From Proteromonas lacertae (taxonomy: Eukaryota; Sar; Bigyra; Opalinata; Proteromonadidae), in NCBI GenBank assembly GCA_002245135.1, contig NGBS01000301.1, positions 1 to 64,000 of the forward strand: 64,000 bases of DNA, in the 5' to 3' direction. The position numbers and the translations under genes are program-made. Each line of letters opens with the position of its first letter. Within the stretch, counting starts at the first letter, position 1. Below, one piece after another: positions 37,289 to 48,868 of the stretch. Below the pieces are notes generated by a model. It was not told the origin of the DNA. It saw nothing but the letters and a program-made list of their open reading frames with translations, and ran no database searches.

Positions 37289-39415
37289 ATGAAAGTAATA
37301 GATAATGATATCGGTGAAAGAGGGTATATTTGATAATATTTGATTTTATAGGTTGAGTCGAATACTAGTGAATAATGGTTTCGGTGATTTGAAAGTGAAA
37401 GTAGGAGTAGAAGAAGTGTTGTGTGTGAAAAGCATCTTAATGAATGGAAATGCTACATTGAATAAGTTATTATTAGATGAAAAGCATAATGGTGTATTAG
37501 AGTTATATGAAAAATGTGAAATAAATTCATTTTTAGAGATAGAAAAATACTACAGTGGTGGTTGTATGGAGTTAAATGAAGATAATATGTGTGATATATT
37601 GAGATTCAGTGTATATTACAATGATGATGGAATAATGAGAATATGTAAAAGATATTTAAAGAATCATTTGAATGAATCAATAATGATAGAAATATTTTCA
37701 ATGTTAAATGGAATAAATATAAATCAATTGAATGAGATAAAAAGTGTATGTGAAGATTATATAAAATTGAATGGATATAACTATTTATGTGAAGGTATGA
37801 CTATATATTAAATTAAATATTAATATTTGAATAGATGATTTATTATTAAAACTGAATTTATATTCAATGAAATTCCTTCTGAATAATGAAAAACTGATAA
37901 TCAATGATGAGAGTTGGTTATTGAATCGATTATTGAGATGGTATAGATTAGTATTAAAAGAAGAATCAGAAAATGAAGAAGAATTTAATGAATTTATTTG
38001 TTTGTTAAAAACGAAAATTCATTTAAATGAAATAAAGATCGAAGAAATTTGCGAAGAAAATAAGATAGAATTATGTGAGTTAAAAGTGTCAATATACGAT
38101 TATGTTGCTGATCATATATGTATAAAGATGAACGAAGTAAAAAATAAAGAGTTGATAAGATTAATTCAAAAATATTATATAAAAGAAAATGATGATGAAA
38201 TGATGATAGAAGAAAATGATGTAAAAATGTTAAACTGCAAAGAAATGAAAGATGATTTGGAGAGATTATTATCTAATGAAGATATAAAAGTGATAGAAAT
38301 AGTGTTAATGATGATAATGAAAATGAAAATGAAAGATATAATTCCAAATGAAATCAAGAATAGATTGTTAAGAGATTTATTATATGATTATGGAAGAAAT
38401 AAAGAGAAATTTAACATTAAGATGCTTATGTTTATTTGTTGGTGATAAAAAGGATGTAATTACAATTGAGAATCTTTGTGGAAAAGAAGTATTGTATAAA
38501 ATGTTAAATGAAGATAATTATTTAGATTCAAAATCCAAAGAATTATTAATCAAATATATTCAAGAAATGAAATTGGATGAGAATGAAGAAGAAGAAATGA
38601 GAAAAATAATAATGGATGAAGAATTATTAGAAGAATTAAAAACAAAAGAAATTACATCCTTTTCATATCCTCAATCAGAATATTCATTTATATTGAATGA
38701 AGAAATATCTTTAATTCCTTCATTTGATGGATCAAAATGTGAATTTTCAATAAATCCATTATTACCAGATGGAATAATGATAGAAAAAGAAAATGGAATA
38801 ATTCATGGAAAGGTGAAAGAAAGTTGTGCAAAGAGAGAATATGAAATAATCTGTAAGAATATTCTAAATGAAAAGAAATTCAAAATATCATTAGAATTTC
38901 AGATTAAATTCAGTGAAGTAAACAAAGGTGATGGAATATCAATATCAAATAATGGAAAATTAATAAGAAAAGCAAATAATGGTTGGAGTCATTGTTATTT
39001 GAATTTAAAAATGGAAAATGGAATTTATCATATCAAATATCAATTTCATCAAAATGGAAATTGTTATAATCATATGATGTTAGGATTATCAACTAATAAT
39101 ATATATTCTGGTAATGATATTCATAATCAATCAACAACATGTAATTATTATGCATCTTATGGTCAAAGTCAAGATATTACTTCAATATGTCATATTGGAA
39201 GAATTGTTAAATCAAATCCAAATAACAAAAATCATGGAGATGGTTCAATTTATGAAGTGATTGTTGATATGAATAAAAAAGAATTTTGGATTAGTCATAA
39301 TGATTCATCTCCTGTTTTACTTGTTAAAGATTTACCTTCTCCATTATATCCTTATGTTGCATTATACATTTTAGAAGCTTCAATTGAATTATTATCAGTT
39401 TCTCATGAAGGATAA
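37289..39415 (+). CDS. BTB/POZ protein with Ig-like and SPRY-type C-terminal domains
   Basis: About 690 residues. After a first exon (MKVIDNDIGERG) and a 28-nt intron, a BTB-like fold is readable: GFGDLKVKVGVEEVLCVKSI, then a helical part ending YKRLKNHLNES-like. A BACK-like helical stretch follows the second intron (WLLNRLLRWYRLVL). The C-terminal half has a putative Ig domain (FILNEEISLIPSFDGSKCEF, PDGIMIEKENGIIHGKV) and a SPRY/concanavalin-like module (GDGISISNNGKLI, HMMLGLSTNNIY, DGSIYEVIVDMNKKEFWISH, LYPYVALYI). BTB plus SPRY suggests a Cullin-3 substrate adaptor. One frame break lies near 38400, where the sequence continues in the next frame. Confidence 0.6.
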
Positions 39416-39860
39416 ATATCTTATATTTTATTATTGATGATATTTTGTATTGATTATATGTTGATTATAACTCATAAATAATAAAATAAATAAATAGCTC
39501 GAATGATTCTGTTTTTGATAAAAATGAAATAAAAAGTGATGTGATAATTAATTTGTGTATTTGACTTAATGATGGCAATACTGAGAATGTATTGATTATA
39601 ATATGATGAAATGGAGACGAAATTCTAACAGCTTCCCATTTTGGGTGATGGAGATGTTTATTCGACTTGATTATATGTTTTCAAGGTTATAATATATAGA
39701 AGCTCTAACTATATAAACAAAGTATTGTGATATAGAATTTACAAAAGAAAAATCTCTTATTATAAGAGATAAGATAAGATTCTTTTGTTGTATTATCAAT
39801 CCATATATATGAAAACAAAATACTATTATGTTTAAAATGAAAAACTATTTTATTTATTAA
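39416..39860. other. Convergent intergenic region with a cruciform-forming inverted repeat
   Basis: Between two 3' ends. At 39741-39788 two nested perfect inverted repeats occur: the outer arms are ACAAAAGAA/TTCTTTTGT and the inner arms ATCTCTTAT/ATAAGAGAT with a 1-nt centre. This may act as a shared 3'-end or terminator structure, or be a degenerate mobile element. Nothing else seen. Confidence 0.5.
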
Positions 39861-41502
39861 TTATATTATTGTTGTTATATTAGAAGTTGTTCTTGGTCTA
39901 GGAGGTCTTTTTCGAATTGCTTTTATCTTTTCATAATTCTGATTTAAATGAGCTCTTAATGGACTAACAAACTGTTGTGCTCTAGAAGATACAAATGAAT
40001 AATCTCTTGTTGTAGGAGTAGGAAGAGAAGTATAAGAAAGTGGAGAAGCCATTGGATAAGGACTGGAAGCAGTTGAATTGGATGAATATGTTGATGAAAC
40101 TGATGAAGATCTTGAAGGACTTACATCATAAGTATTATGATCATAATATCTTGGGTTTATTTTCTTGTTTTAATTTCTCTATTATTTTCTCCAATTCATT
40201 CAGTTTTTTCTGTCAACTTCTTTATTTCACTTTCATCATTCTTTTTCACCATATTATACTCAATTATCTTCCATTTAAACTCTTTTTCTTTACTATCAAA
40301 TTGATTTTGTAATAGTTTATTCTGTTTTATTAATTCATTTTTCTCATTTATTAATTTGCTATTTTCTATTTCCATGGTTTTATTCTTTTCTTTTTCTTCT
40401 TCTAATTTTATATATAACCAATTCTTTTCTTGATTATATTTTGATTCTAAAAAGTTGTATTTGTTATATAATTCATTCTTTTCTTCTGCTAATATTTGAT
40501 TTTCTTCTTCTATTCTTTTCTTTTCGTTTAATACTTCATCTAATTCTTTTAAAACTATATAATATATGTAGTAATTTATTAATTTATACATGTATATTCA
40601 TTTGTATCTTTATTTACAACTTTACATATTGTTTTTAAAGATTGACTGAATAAATGAGATTTTGTTTCAATATCTATATAATAATAATATATAATATAAT
40701 AATATAATATAAATACCATTCAATTTCGCATTAATCTGGCTTCAACTCAATTCTTCTATTTATATTAATTACAAACATTTCTTTTAATAATTCATTTATC
40801 ATATAACTATTTTCATTACTTATACATTTTAATTCATTATATTCACAATATATAACATTTCTCTTAATTTCTTCTTTTGTTGTTCCTTTAAAACAGTGTT
40901 TATTTGTTAATATGTAGTATAATATACATCCATAACTCCATATATCAGTTTTTATAGTTATTTCTTCATTTTTTATACATTCTGGTGATAAATATCGATA
41001 ATTATCTAGATTTTGATCTTCTAAAGGATTTATTATGATATTTTGATAGTAATTTGTTAGTAGACAGTTAATATCTTTGAATATAACATTTTCTAGGTTT
41101 AATGAACCATGATTTATTCCTAATTCGTTTAATTCTAGCAATCCATTGAGAATATCTTTTAATATTGTTTCTATTGTTATAGTAGATGATGTTAAAATGT
41201 CTGGTGGTAGATTTTGAAGTGAATAAGTGTAAGTTTGTGAAAAAATCTGTAAATGTTGATCCTGTGTTTCATATACTTCATAATTTACAATATGCACAGA
41301 TTTAACTGTTGTATAGGTAGATTTCTATTGAACAAATATCTCTACTTATAAAAATACGAATTGAGCAAGTTTGCAAATAGGATATTTTTGATATATTACA
41401 AATTAACAATGTTTTATTCTCGTTTGTGGTGGAATTTTTCACCAGATACTTGTTTATTTGTGAAGTTGAGAGAATCCTTTCGATTATATACTTCTCCTCC
41501 AA
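39861..41502 (-). CDS. Pseudokinase with long C-terminal coiled coil (copy 2, most diverged)
   Basis: Starts MEEKYIIERILSTSQINKYL, a glycine-loop region that keeps no GxGxxG. The catalytic loop is NHGSLNLENVIF (Ser-Leu for Arg-Asp), the DFG position reads LLTNYYQN, the P+1 region is YLSPECIKNEE and helix F is TDIWSYGCILYYIL. The kinase C-lobe ends near 40740. After an intron the chain forms a coiled coil (KELDEVLNEKKRIEEENQI, NKTMEIENSKLINEKNELI) and a Ser/Pro/Arg-rich tail (TSLPTPTTRDYSF, KRPPRPRTTSN). Frame breaks near 41340, 40205 and 40165 interrupt it, at least two in homopolymers. Clearly catalytically dead. Related in style to the two pseudokinase-LRR genes but without LRRs. Confidence 0.65.
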
Positions 41503-41652
41503 TCCAAAAATACTCTAGCACGAAATAAAGTAATAATTATACTATTGTATCACCAACATTCATACTCTCTAAAATCAAAAATTCAAATTTAATACAGTGT
41601 ATTATTATATAAATACACTTGTACAGTTTTACGTTGTTTTATTTTTAATAGA

Positions 41653-43032
41653 ATGAAGGTATTATTGACTTTACTAATAATATACACACTTACTGAAGCT
41701 GCTCTCTGTCCAAATTCTTGCAGTGGTAAAGGAGTGTGTGACCAATCAGGCAAATGCGATTGTTACCCAGGATACACAGGTGGTGATTGTCGAGAAAGTA
41801 TAAATAAATATATAGAATATTTTTTATAATATTACAAATAGGAACTTGCCCATATGGTCATCCATATATTGATCCAACCAATAGTAAAGATAAAGATAAG
41901 ATAGATGAAAGATCAAATTTGGAATGTTCAGGTCAAGGAGAATGTGATAGAACAACAGGTATGTGTAATTGCAGAATTCCTTATGAAGGAGAAAATTGTG
42001 AGAGATTAATGTGTCCAAACCGATGTAGTGGTCATGGAGTATGTCGACCAATCAAATTCTTTGACTGGGGACATGGTAATGATTTAGAAACAGTTGATTT
42101 TAGTGAAGCAGATAGTTATAATAAATGGGATAGTGATATTTCATTTAAATGTGAATGTGATAAGGAATACACTGGTTATGATTGTAGTGAGAGGAAATGT
42201 AAGATTGGATATATGACTGCATTGGATTGTGAGGAAGCTGAACCTGCTGTTACTACTGTTACATTTAAATTAATAGCATCTACATGATCCAGATGAATCT
42301 ACATTGAATCCAACACCAGCAAATGGTGTTCCATCTTCTGCGCATGCTTATTTAGGTTATTTAGAATATTATGATTCATTTAATAGAGTATGGTATAGTG
42401 ATGCATTTGATATTACCAATGCTTATAGTTATAATTACACATTGCAAAATGGTGATGGAAAGATGATTCGTGACATTAGTTATTCCTGGTTGGTATGATG
42501 TATTGAAGAGTTTCCCACCAAATGTGATTGATGTTGATACAATAACAGTTACAAATGGAGGTGTAGAAATATCATGTGAACCAACCATGATAGTGATAGA
42601 GCAATAAATCAAGATTGTAAAAATCAACCCTAATCCAACTACTGGTATAGAATTAAATGGAGAAATTGAAGTTAGAATTACATATGGTTCAAGTCAATCA
42701 GGAAGACAATCTGATAATATAAATATATTAACAATGGAAGATATAGGAAAGAAAGCAAGGAATGAATGAAGGAGGATTTCATGGATTAAAATCAAAAGTT
42801 ATTCATTTTAATAAGAAATTACCAACTACTTCATCAACACAACTCCACCATCAACTCCAGCATTACAGTTGTTTTTGCTGCAAAAATAACAGGTACAATT
42901 ACTACAGATAGTCGTGGTGTTCCTCCAACAGAATGTGCTAATAATGGTATATGTAATACAGTGACAGGATTATGTGAGTGTTTTACTGGATTTTATGGTG
43001 ATGCTTGTACTGAACAATTAGCACTTTTATAA
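41653..43032 (+). CDS. Secreted EGF-repeat (tenascin-type) protein, frame-disrupted copy
   Basis: Signal peptide [17 protein letters not shown], then EGF units [49 protein letters not shown] with [17 protein letters not shown], a beta-rich middle of unknown fold and a final EGF unit ([20 protein letters not shown]). It is homologous along its length to the intact gene at 62487-63596. A 44-nt intron (41798-41841) sits at the same codon and phase as the paralog's intron. From about 42285 the frame shifts at least five times in 600 bp (near 42285, 42490, 42610, 42765, 42840 and 42880), whereas the first 600 bp are clean. Pseudogene decay or local indels cannot be told apart here. Confidence 0.75.
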
Positions 43033-43136
43033 AAATATACCTATTATTTATTTTAATTACATTTTTTTCAAACCAAAAATAACAACAATATAGAATAATA
43101 TAATTATGTTAATCATATAGTTTTTAAAACAGTATT

Positions 43137-44197
43137 TTAGCTTAGATATCTATAGTGTAAGTTGCATATTGTGTTGGAAGCCTCTGCAACAACCATAGAA
43201 ATAGTCTGAATCTTACGATTCTATTTAAAATAATAACAATATCAATATAAATACTCTCATTTGCTCTCTTCCAATCATTTCAATTAATTTATGTGTCAAA
43301 TACTTTCCTATCTCTTCTACTGATGAATGAATAATTGGAACACAAGCACAATCACCTTTAGGAAATCTAAAAATACAATAATTAACAAAATTTCATACAC
43401 AAATTTACTACCAGTCTTCACAACTAACATCAATGTTTATTTCACCTTGAATTGTTACTAATACATCACTCAATATGGGTATAATCACTTTGTGGTCTAA
43501 TTCTGTACATAATTGTTTCATTGCTTTCTTTAAGTCAGTAAAATTCATCACATATCCATCACCACCTAAATCTCCTTTCATTGCAAGGGAAATAGTGTAA
43601 TTATGTCCATGTAATTTTTCTCTATATCCTTTATAAGCGATAAAATGAGCAGCTGAGAAATGTAAACTGTCTGATTGAACACAAACTTGGTATGAGTCTG
43701 GATATCTACTATTATATATATAAATATAGAAAGAAATACTTTGGATCTTTTTGAATTATATGATGTGGCATTTGTGCTACATGTTGAGATAGCATATCAC
43801 CTAAAGGAGATGGTGGAGGACTATAATAATTGATTGGAATGTCAGCAGGTACAGAGTCTGGGTGACATTTTAAGATATGTTTTCTAACTCTTGTAGCATT
43901 CAACTGAGGAGTATAGGAACAACCAGGGAAGTTACACTTATAGTGTTTATCCTCCAGTTTAACTATATGGTCATTAATTGCTGCAAGATGACCTACTCGT
44001 CTATACCTATTTGTTTATACTGATTGTATAGAATACTTTTTACGAGGTGTCATGTCAGAGACTTGCATATCATCGCCTGGAATGTCTGACACTAGGGGTT
44101 GTGGTATATTATACATTTTGGTTTCTTGTTTTTCTACAGTTTGATCGGAAGAAGGTGGTGGTGGAGGGTTTTCATTTTGAGTTTGTTGTTGTGACAT
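43137..44197 (-). CDS. C2H2-type zinc finger fused to 6-pyruvoyl-tetrahydropterin synthase-like domain
   Basis: The N-terminal 60 residues are Q/P-rich and disordered (ENPPPPPSSDQTVEK). Next comes a single zinc-finger-like unit, CNFPGCSY ... RKHILKCH (C-x4-C-x13-H-x4-H), then a proline-rich linker (NYYSPPPSPLGDML). The C-terminal half is a PTPS/QueD fold: LHFSAAHFIAYKGYREKLHG with HGHNYTI supplies the three zinc histidines, then GGDGYVMNFTDLKKAMKQ, LDHKVIIP and VVAEASN near the end. The catalytic cysteine usually found between the zinc histidines is absent; the segment has YREKLHG with a glutamate instead, as in noncanonical PTPS members. Its reaction is therefore uncertain (pterin or deazapurine route). 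Introns are short and the frame intact. An unusual domain pairing. Confidence 0.75.
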
Positions 44198-44236
44198 AAT
44201 AAATACAACAAAAATGACAAATTACAGATTCAAATG

Positions 44237-44251
44237 CAAGCTTAAGCTTGA
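44237..44251 (-). promoter_or_regulatory. Palindromic CAAGCTTAAGCTTG promoter element
   Basis: A 14-bp perfect palindrome made of two head-to-head AAGCTT words, 40-54 bp upstream of the zinc-finger/PTPS start codon. It is the clearest instance of the recurring GCTTGA element. Confidence 0.4.
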
Positions 44252-44630
44252 TCTAATTTCCCGCCAAATGAAAATTCTCATCACATAGAGTAGATATAAT
44301 GACTAAAAATTATTAAAATGCTCACTGTGTGCATTATCTACATCTCTATGGTGAAGATAATTTAGTTAATAGTATAATGAGCAATAGTTTTTTTTGATTG
44401 TTGTAAATGAAACTGCATTTTGCATATTATAATATTAGAGCATAAAATGAACAAATTGAAAGGGGATTTGAAGATTTTGAAACTCTTTGAAAAATTGTAG
44501 AAAGGGTATTTATTTCATTTAAATCGCTTAAATCATAATTAATAATACTGTTTGAATAAAAAGTCGTTTTTAAAACAATTCAACCCATAAAAACAATAAG
44601 TATAATAATAAAAAACTAAATGACTATTAT
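44252..44630. other. Intergenic region, no gene seen
   Basis: About 380 bp between the upstream end of the PTPS gene and the 3' end of the Zim17 gene on the same strand. AT-rich, without recognisable motif apart from AAAGTCGTTTTTAAAAC near 44560. Confidence 0.4.
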
Positions 44631-45211
44631 TTATTTGTTTCATTCTTATTTGGATTTAATAATAATTCTAAATCTTCTTTGGTTAATTCATAGACGTGTT
44701 TATCATCGATTCTTTGGATGGGCTGACCAGATTCCTTTCCTAATGTTTCAACTTGAATTTATTAATGAAACTATTCAATAATATTCTTCTAAAAAGATAT
44801 ATTTATAGTTTTATCATCGAAATAACCCAAATTATCAGCTATTAGATGTAAATTTTCACACTTTGGACATTTAACCAACACAACTCCATTTTTATATGCT
44901 TCTTTACTAATAGTACGAACTGACCTAGTTTTACAAACTTTACATGTGAAAAAAATAATAAAAGCTTCTTTGAAATGTTTTGAACCAGGAATATTGTTAA
45001 GTGGTTTCTACTAGAATATAATCATTAAATTATTACTTCCTTTGTTTAGTTGATTTTTATTTGAATTATCGACTGAATCAGAAAAATGTCGGAATGAGGT
45101 GAGTGTAGAAAATTGTCTTATAAAATTGGGTCTATAATGACATATTGGTTTGGTTAGTTGTTTTACAACAGAAATTGTTCGGAATATTCTCTGTTTAGGC
45201 AGAAATTGCAT
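44631..45211 (-). CDS. DNLZ: DNL-type zinc finger protein (Zim17/HEP1/Tim15), mitochondrial Hsp70 escort
   Basis: Keeps mitochondrial Hsp70 soluble and active. The DNL zinc finger is explicit: [40 protein letters not shown] with two CxxC pairs, then YFDD. The N-terminus, [20 protein letters not shown] followed by an Arg/Ser/Phe-rich stretch ([15 protein letters not shown]), is a textbook mitochondrial presequence. It ends [20 protein letters not shown]. Two short introns. Its presence shows that the organism keeps a mitochondrion or hydrogenosome-like organelle with an mtHsp70 system. Divergent from exportin-T, with only 36 bp between start codons. Confidence 0.92.
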
Positions 45212-45247
45212 TTCTTAACAAAATGATGTTTGAAAAGGCTTGATAGA
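45212..45247. promoter_or_regulatory. 36-bp bidirectional promoter with GGCTTGA element
   Basis: Contains TTTGAAAAGGCTTGATAG; GGCTTGA lies at 45237-45243. The same pair of words (GGCTTGA and TTTGAAAAG) occurs in the PFK promoter at 9054-9070 in the other order. It is shared by Zim17 (minus) and exportin-T (plus). Confidence 0.35.
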
Positions 45248-48200
45248 ATGAATCTAAATATTGACCAACTAGAGCAAGCTATCAACATTGCAAGTTATGC
45301 AACCCCATCAAATCCGAATGGTCTAGTATTTAATACAATATTCTAATTCTTAGAACCAAGCTATTCAGCTAATCAATGAAGTTCAACAGAAACCTGATTA
45401 TTTACCTTTATTTTTTGATATTATCACTTCAAAATCTACAAATATATCTTTTTAGTGTAATAATACATAGTTTTTTTTAATATTGTAAGTAAATCTAGTG
45501 TTCTTCTCTTTAAAATACATTTATGTATATATAATGCGGTTATATATAATAATCATAGTCATTTATTGAAAGTAAATATTTCATTCAACTAAATCCTTCA
45601 CAAATTTTGGAAATAATCCAGAAATATCTTAATTGGATTGAAAATAAGTATGTTCTAACATTTATATTTTGTTCATAGTATGAATACAATCCAAACATAT
45701 CCTCAATATCTAACAACAAAAACAATATCTATTCTAACTAAACTAATTCAATTAACTTTCCCAACAATATGGAAAACACCATTTGATGCTTTCTTAACAT
45801 GGTCAAAACAAACTAATAACATATATTTCCAATACTATTATACAAGATTAATGTATTATTTAGACGAAGATATATTTCACAATGCCCAAAATGAGTTTAT
45901 TGAATGTAATACAGTGAGAATAATAAAAGATACAATAAGAGAAACATGTGTGAATGATATAATATATTCATTGTATATATATATATATATATTATTATTA
46001 TTATTATATAAAATAGTTATAATTTGTTAATTACATATGAAAATACCAATATTGAGTTATGTAATAGCACTTTAGAATCATTAAGAGGATATATAGAATG
46101 GGTTGATAAATTGTTGATATTTAATGATAAAGTATGTAATTATAAATATATATATTTAATAGTTTATACCATTATTTATGAATTATTTATCACGAAATGA
46201 GTTGAAATGTAATTCACTTCTCTGTTTAGACGAAGTTATTAGTAAAGGTATGAGTGTTGATGATAAATTGATTATATTGACAGAATTGAACGTGTTAAAT
46301 ATCATTCGATCATTTGATATTAATAATGATAATGAAGAGTTTCATAAATGTGTAGGTGAGTTTGTCAGTGATTTGTGTAATGTTTTAATTGATATGATAA
46401 ATGAAGTGAATATTAACGAAAATAATAAATCAATAATTTATCAATATTCATTACCAGTATTGAATTTTATGAATGAATTTGTGAAGAAGACTAATTCAAT
46501 TGAAACAAAGAAGTTTATTATTGAAGGTTTATCAATATCTTTTCTTATTTTTTATAAACAAATACAAAATTTGATAGTTTTTTTAATTCTCTTGTTTACT
46601 ATTTATTATATTGTATTTCTGCAATTGATAATACAATTGTGATGAAATATATTGAATGTATATTACTCTGTCTTCAATATACTGATGATTATTCCTTTGA
46701 TTCTGAAACAGGAATAGATAGTGATATTGACCAATTAAGAAATGACAGTATTGATTTATATAGATCAATCAATAAAACGTATTATCATTTAGTTATTCAA
46801 TGTTTGTTATATTTTAAAGTATATTTGTTGTTATTGCTATATTGAAAATAGAATATTATTTTAGACAAATCATCTGATTGGAAGATTGTTGATGCTTTTT
46901 TAACTTTAATATACAATTATTCTGAAGATAGTAAAACAGATAAAAACACAATTGAATTTTATAGTATAATCAATGAAATAATCAATATTATTAATAACTT
47001 CACTCATTTTGAAGTAAGATTTATGTGTTATCAAATATTAGTGAAGTATTATAATGTTTTATTGAATAACGATATGTATAAAGTTGCAATAGAATCATTT
47101 CTGAATGAATATGGTATTAAATCAAAGAATCATTATTTACAAACAAGATTACCATATTTGTTTATTTCTTTTTGTAGAAATACTAAAGGTGAATTGGATA
47201 AATGTTCAGAAATCATTTTTACTACATTATCTGTATGTATTTTATATATTATAGTAAAATAGTCGTTACTTTACATTCCAACCAATACAATTGAAGATAA
47301 TATCATTCAATATTATGAAGTAATTGGTATATTATTGAGTGGAAATTGTATTAATCAATCAAACCTAGTCAAACTATATGAATTAGTAATAACACCAGTA
47401 ATAACAACAGTTTCATCAATCTTATCCACTAATACCAATACAAATGTGAAATACAATGAAAATACACCTCAGTGTATTATTGTATTTAATGCCTTGACTA
47501 TTATTTCAAACATATTTAAAGGGTTTTCGAATAACAATAACAATATTCCATTAATATTAACAAATTCATTGATTGAAACATTCAAACTGTCATATCAATG
47601 GATTGTTATGATTAATCCTAATATGATGGTATTTCCAGCCATTATTTATATGAAATATGTTTATATTGTGAATAAATATATTGATATATTCTTCAATGAA
47701 ATGTATATATATATATATACTTAATATTATTTATCTAATAGATTGTCATTTTTACCAGAGATTATATCACAATTCTTGAATATCAATGATTATCAAGTCA
47801 TTTCTGATGTATTTCAATTGATTATTAAAGTTATATCACTCTACAAGAAGAAAGATAAGAATGCTTTATTACCACCTGATTTTGTGAATGTAAATATGAT
47901 GAAAAGAATAATCGAAATATCACAGTTTGATTATGTTTCTGATAGTTTAGATTCAAGTATATTTATTGTTTTGTTTATTAATCGTTTTATAGATTTTCAA
48001 TTAGAATTAAAAACCAATTATTATAAGCTCATTAAATTATTGATTGAATATTATCCAAATTTCATTATCCAATCAAACAATTTGGTTTTATTCCCACTCA
48101 TAATTCAATCAATTGTAACAGTATAATAATTAATAATTTTGTCTATATTTCATAGGGTTTTTCATTACCAGATTTCACCGTCTTAGGTTTATGTCTTTCC

Positions 48201-48617
48201 TTAATAAGAATCATCACTCCCTTAGTGATAACTGAAGTTGATAAATCAACTGGAACAATATCACCACATTCAACAATTCCAATCGAAATACAAAAACAAT
48301 TTCAAGAATTTATTTATTCTCAAATCACTTCAACTTATTTTATTTTTATAAAATCTCATGTTATTAATAAGAATGTGAATGGTAATGATTATTTGATAAT
48401 AAAACAGATAGCAAAGTCACTTTCTGGTTTTATTAGCTTGTTTGGAAATCATTATGTAATGTATTTACAACAGGTGTATTTTCCTTCAATTAACTTATCA
48501 AATGATTTAATTCAATCGTTTATACAGTTATTTACTAATACTACTCAAGATAAGTTGAACAAGACGTTTTATATGCAATTTGTGGAATGGTGTAATTGTT
48601 TTACTTCGTTAAATTAA
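45248..48617 (+). CDS. XPOT: Exportin-T (tRNA nuclear export receptor)
   Basis: Karyopherin-beta family HEAT-repeat protein that carries tRNA out of the nucleus with RanGTP. It starts MNLNIDQLEQAINIASYATP, and a 28-nt intron follows shortly. Diagnostic stretches are YLNWIENN, LTKLIQLTFPTIWKTPFDAF, RIIKDTIRETCVNDI, TLESLRGYIEWVDKLLIFND and LLCLDEVISKGMSVDDKLII; the last two align well with the exportin-T block around the conserved W-D and KGM motifs. The C-terminal half is helical repeats with no special signature and ends WCNCFTSLN. About a dozen introns of 25-50 nt, several TA-rich. No clear frame break. Confidence 0.8.
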
Positions 48618-48868
48618 GATATTGGATTATATTATTGCCGAAATCATGTTAATGATGAATTTTAATCAACTTTTTGTTTTTAATGTTTTTAATTTTTGTA
48701 ATTTGAGCATGTAAAAAATCCAAAACATTTATTATGCTATTTTCGCTATGTCTCATAATATGTTGAATATATAAATAGTTCATTTCATACTAAATGTCTA
48801 TTAACAGTTGTGTACAAAATAGCTTGACTTGATTAATTTAAAAAGATGATGAATAATCTCTTCATAGC

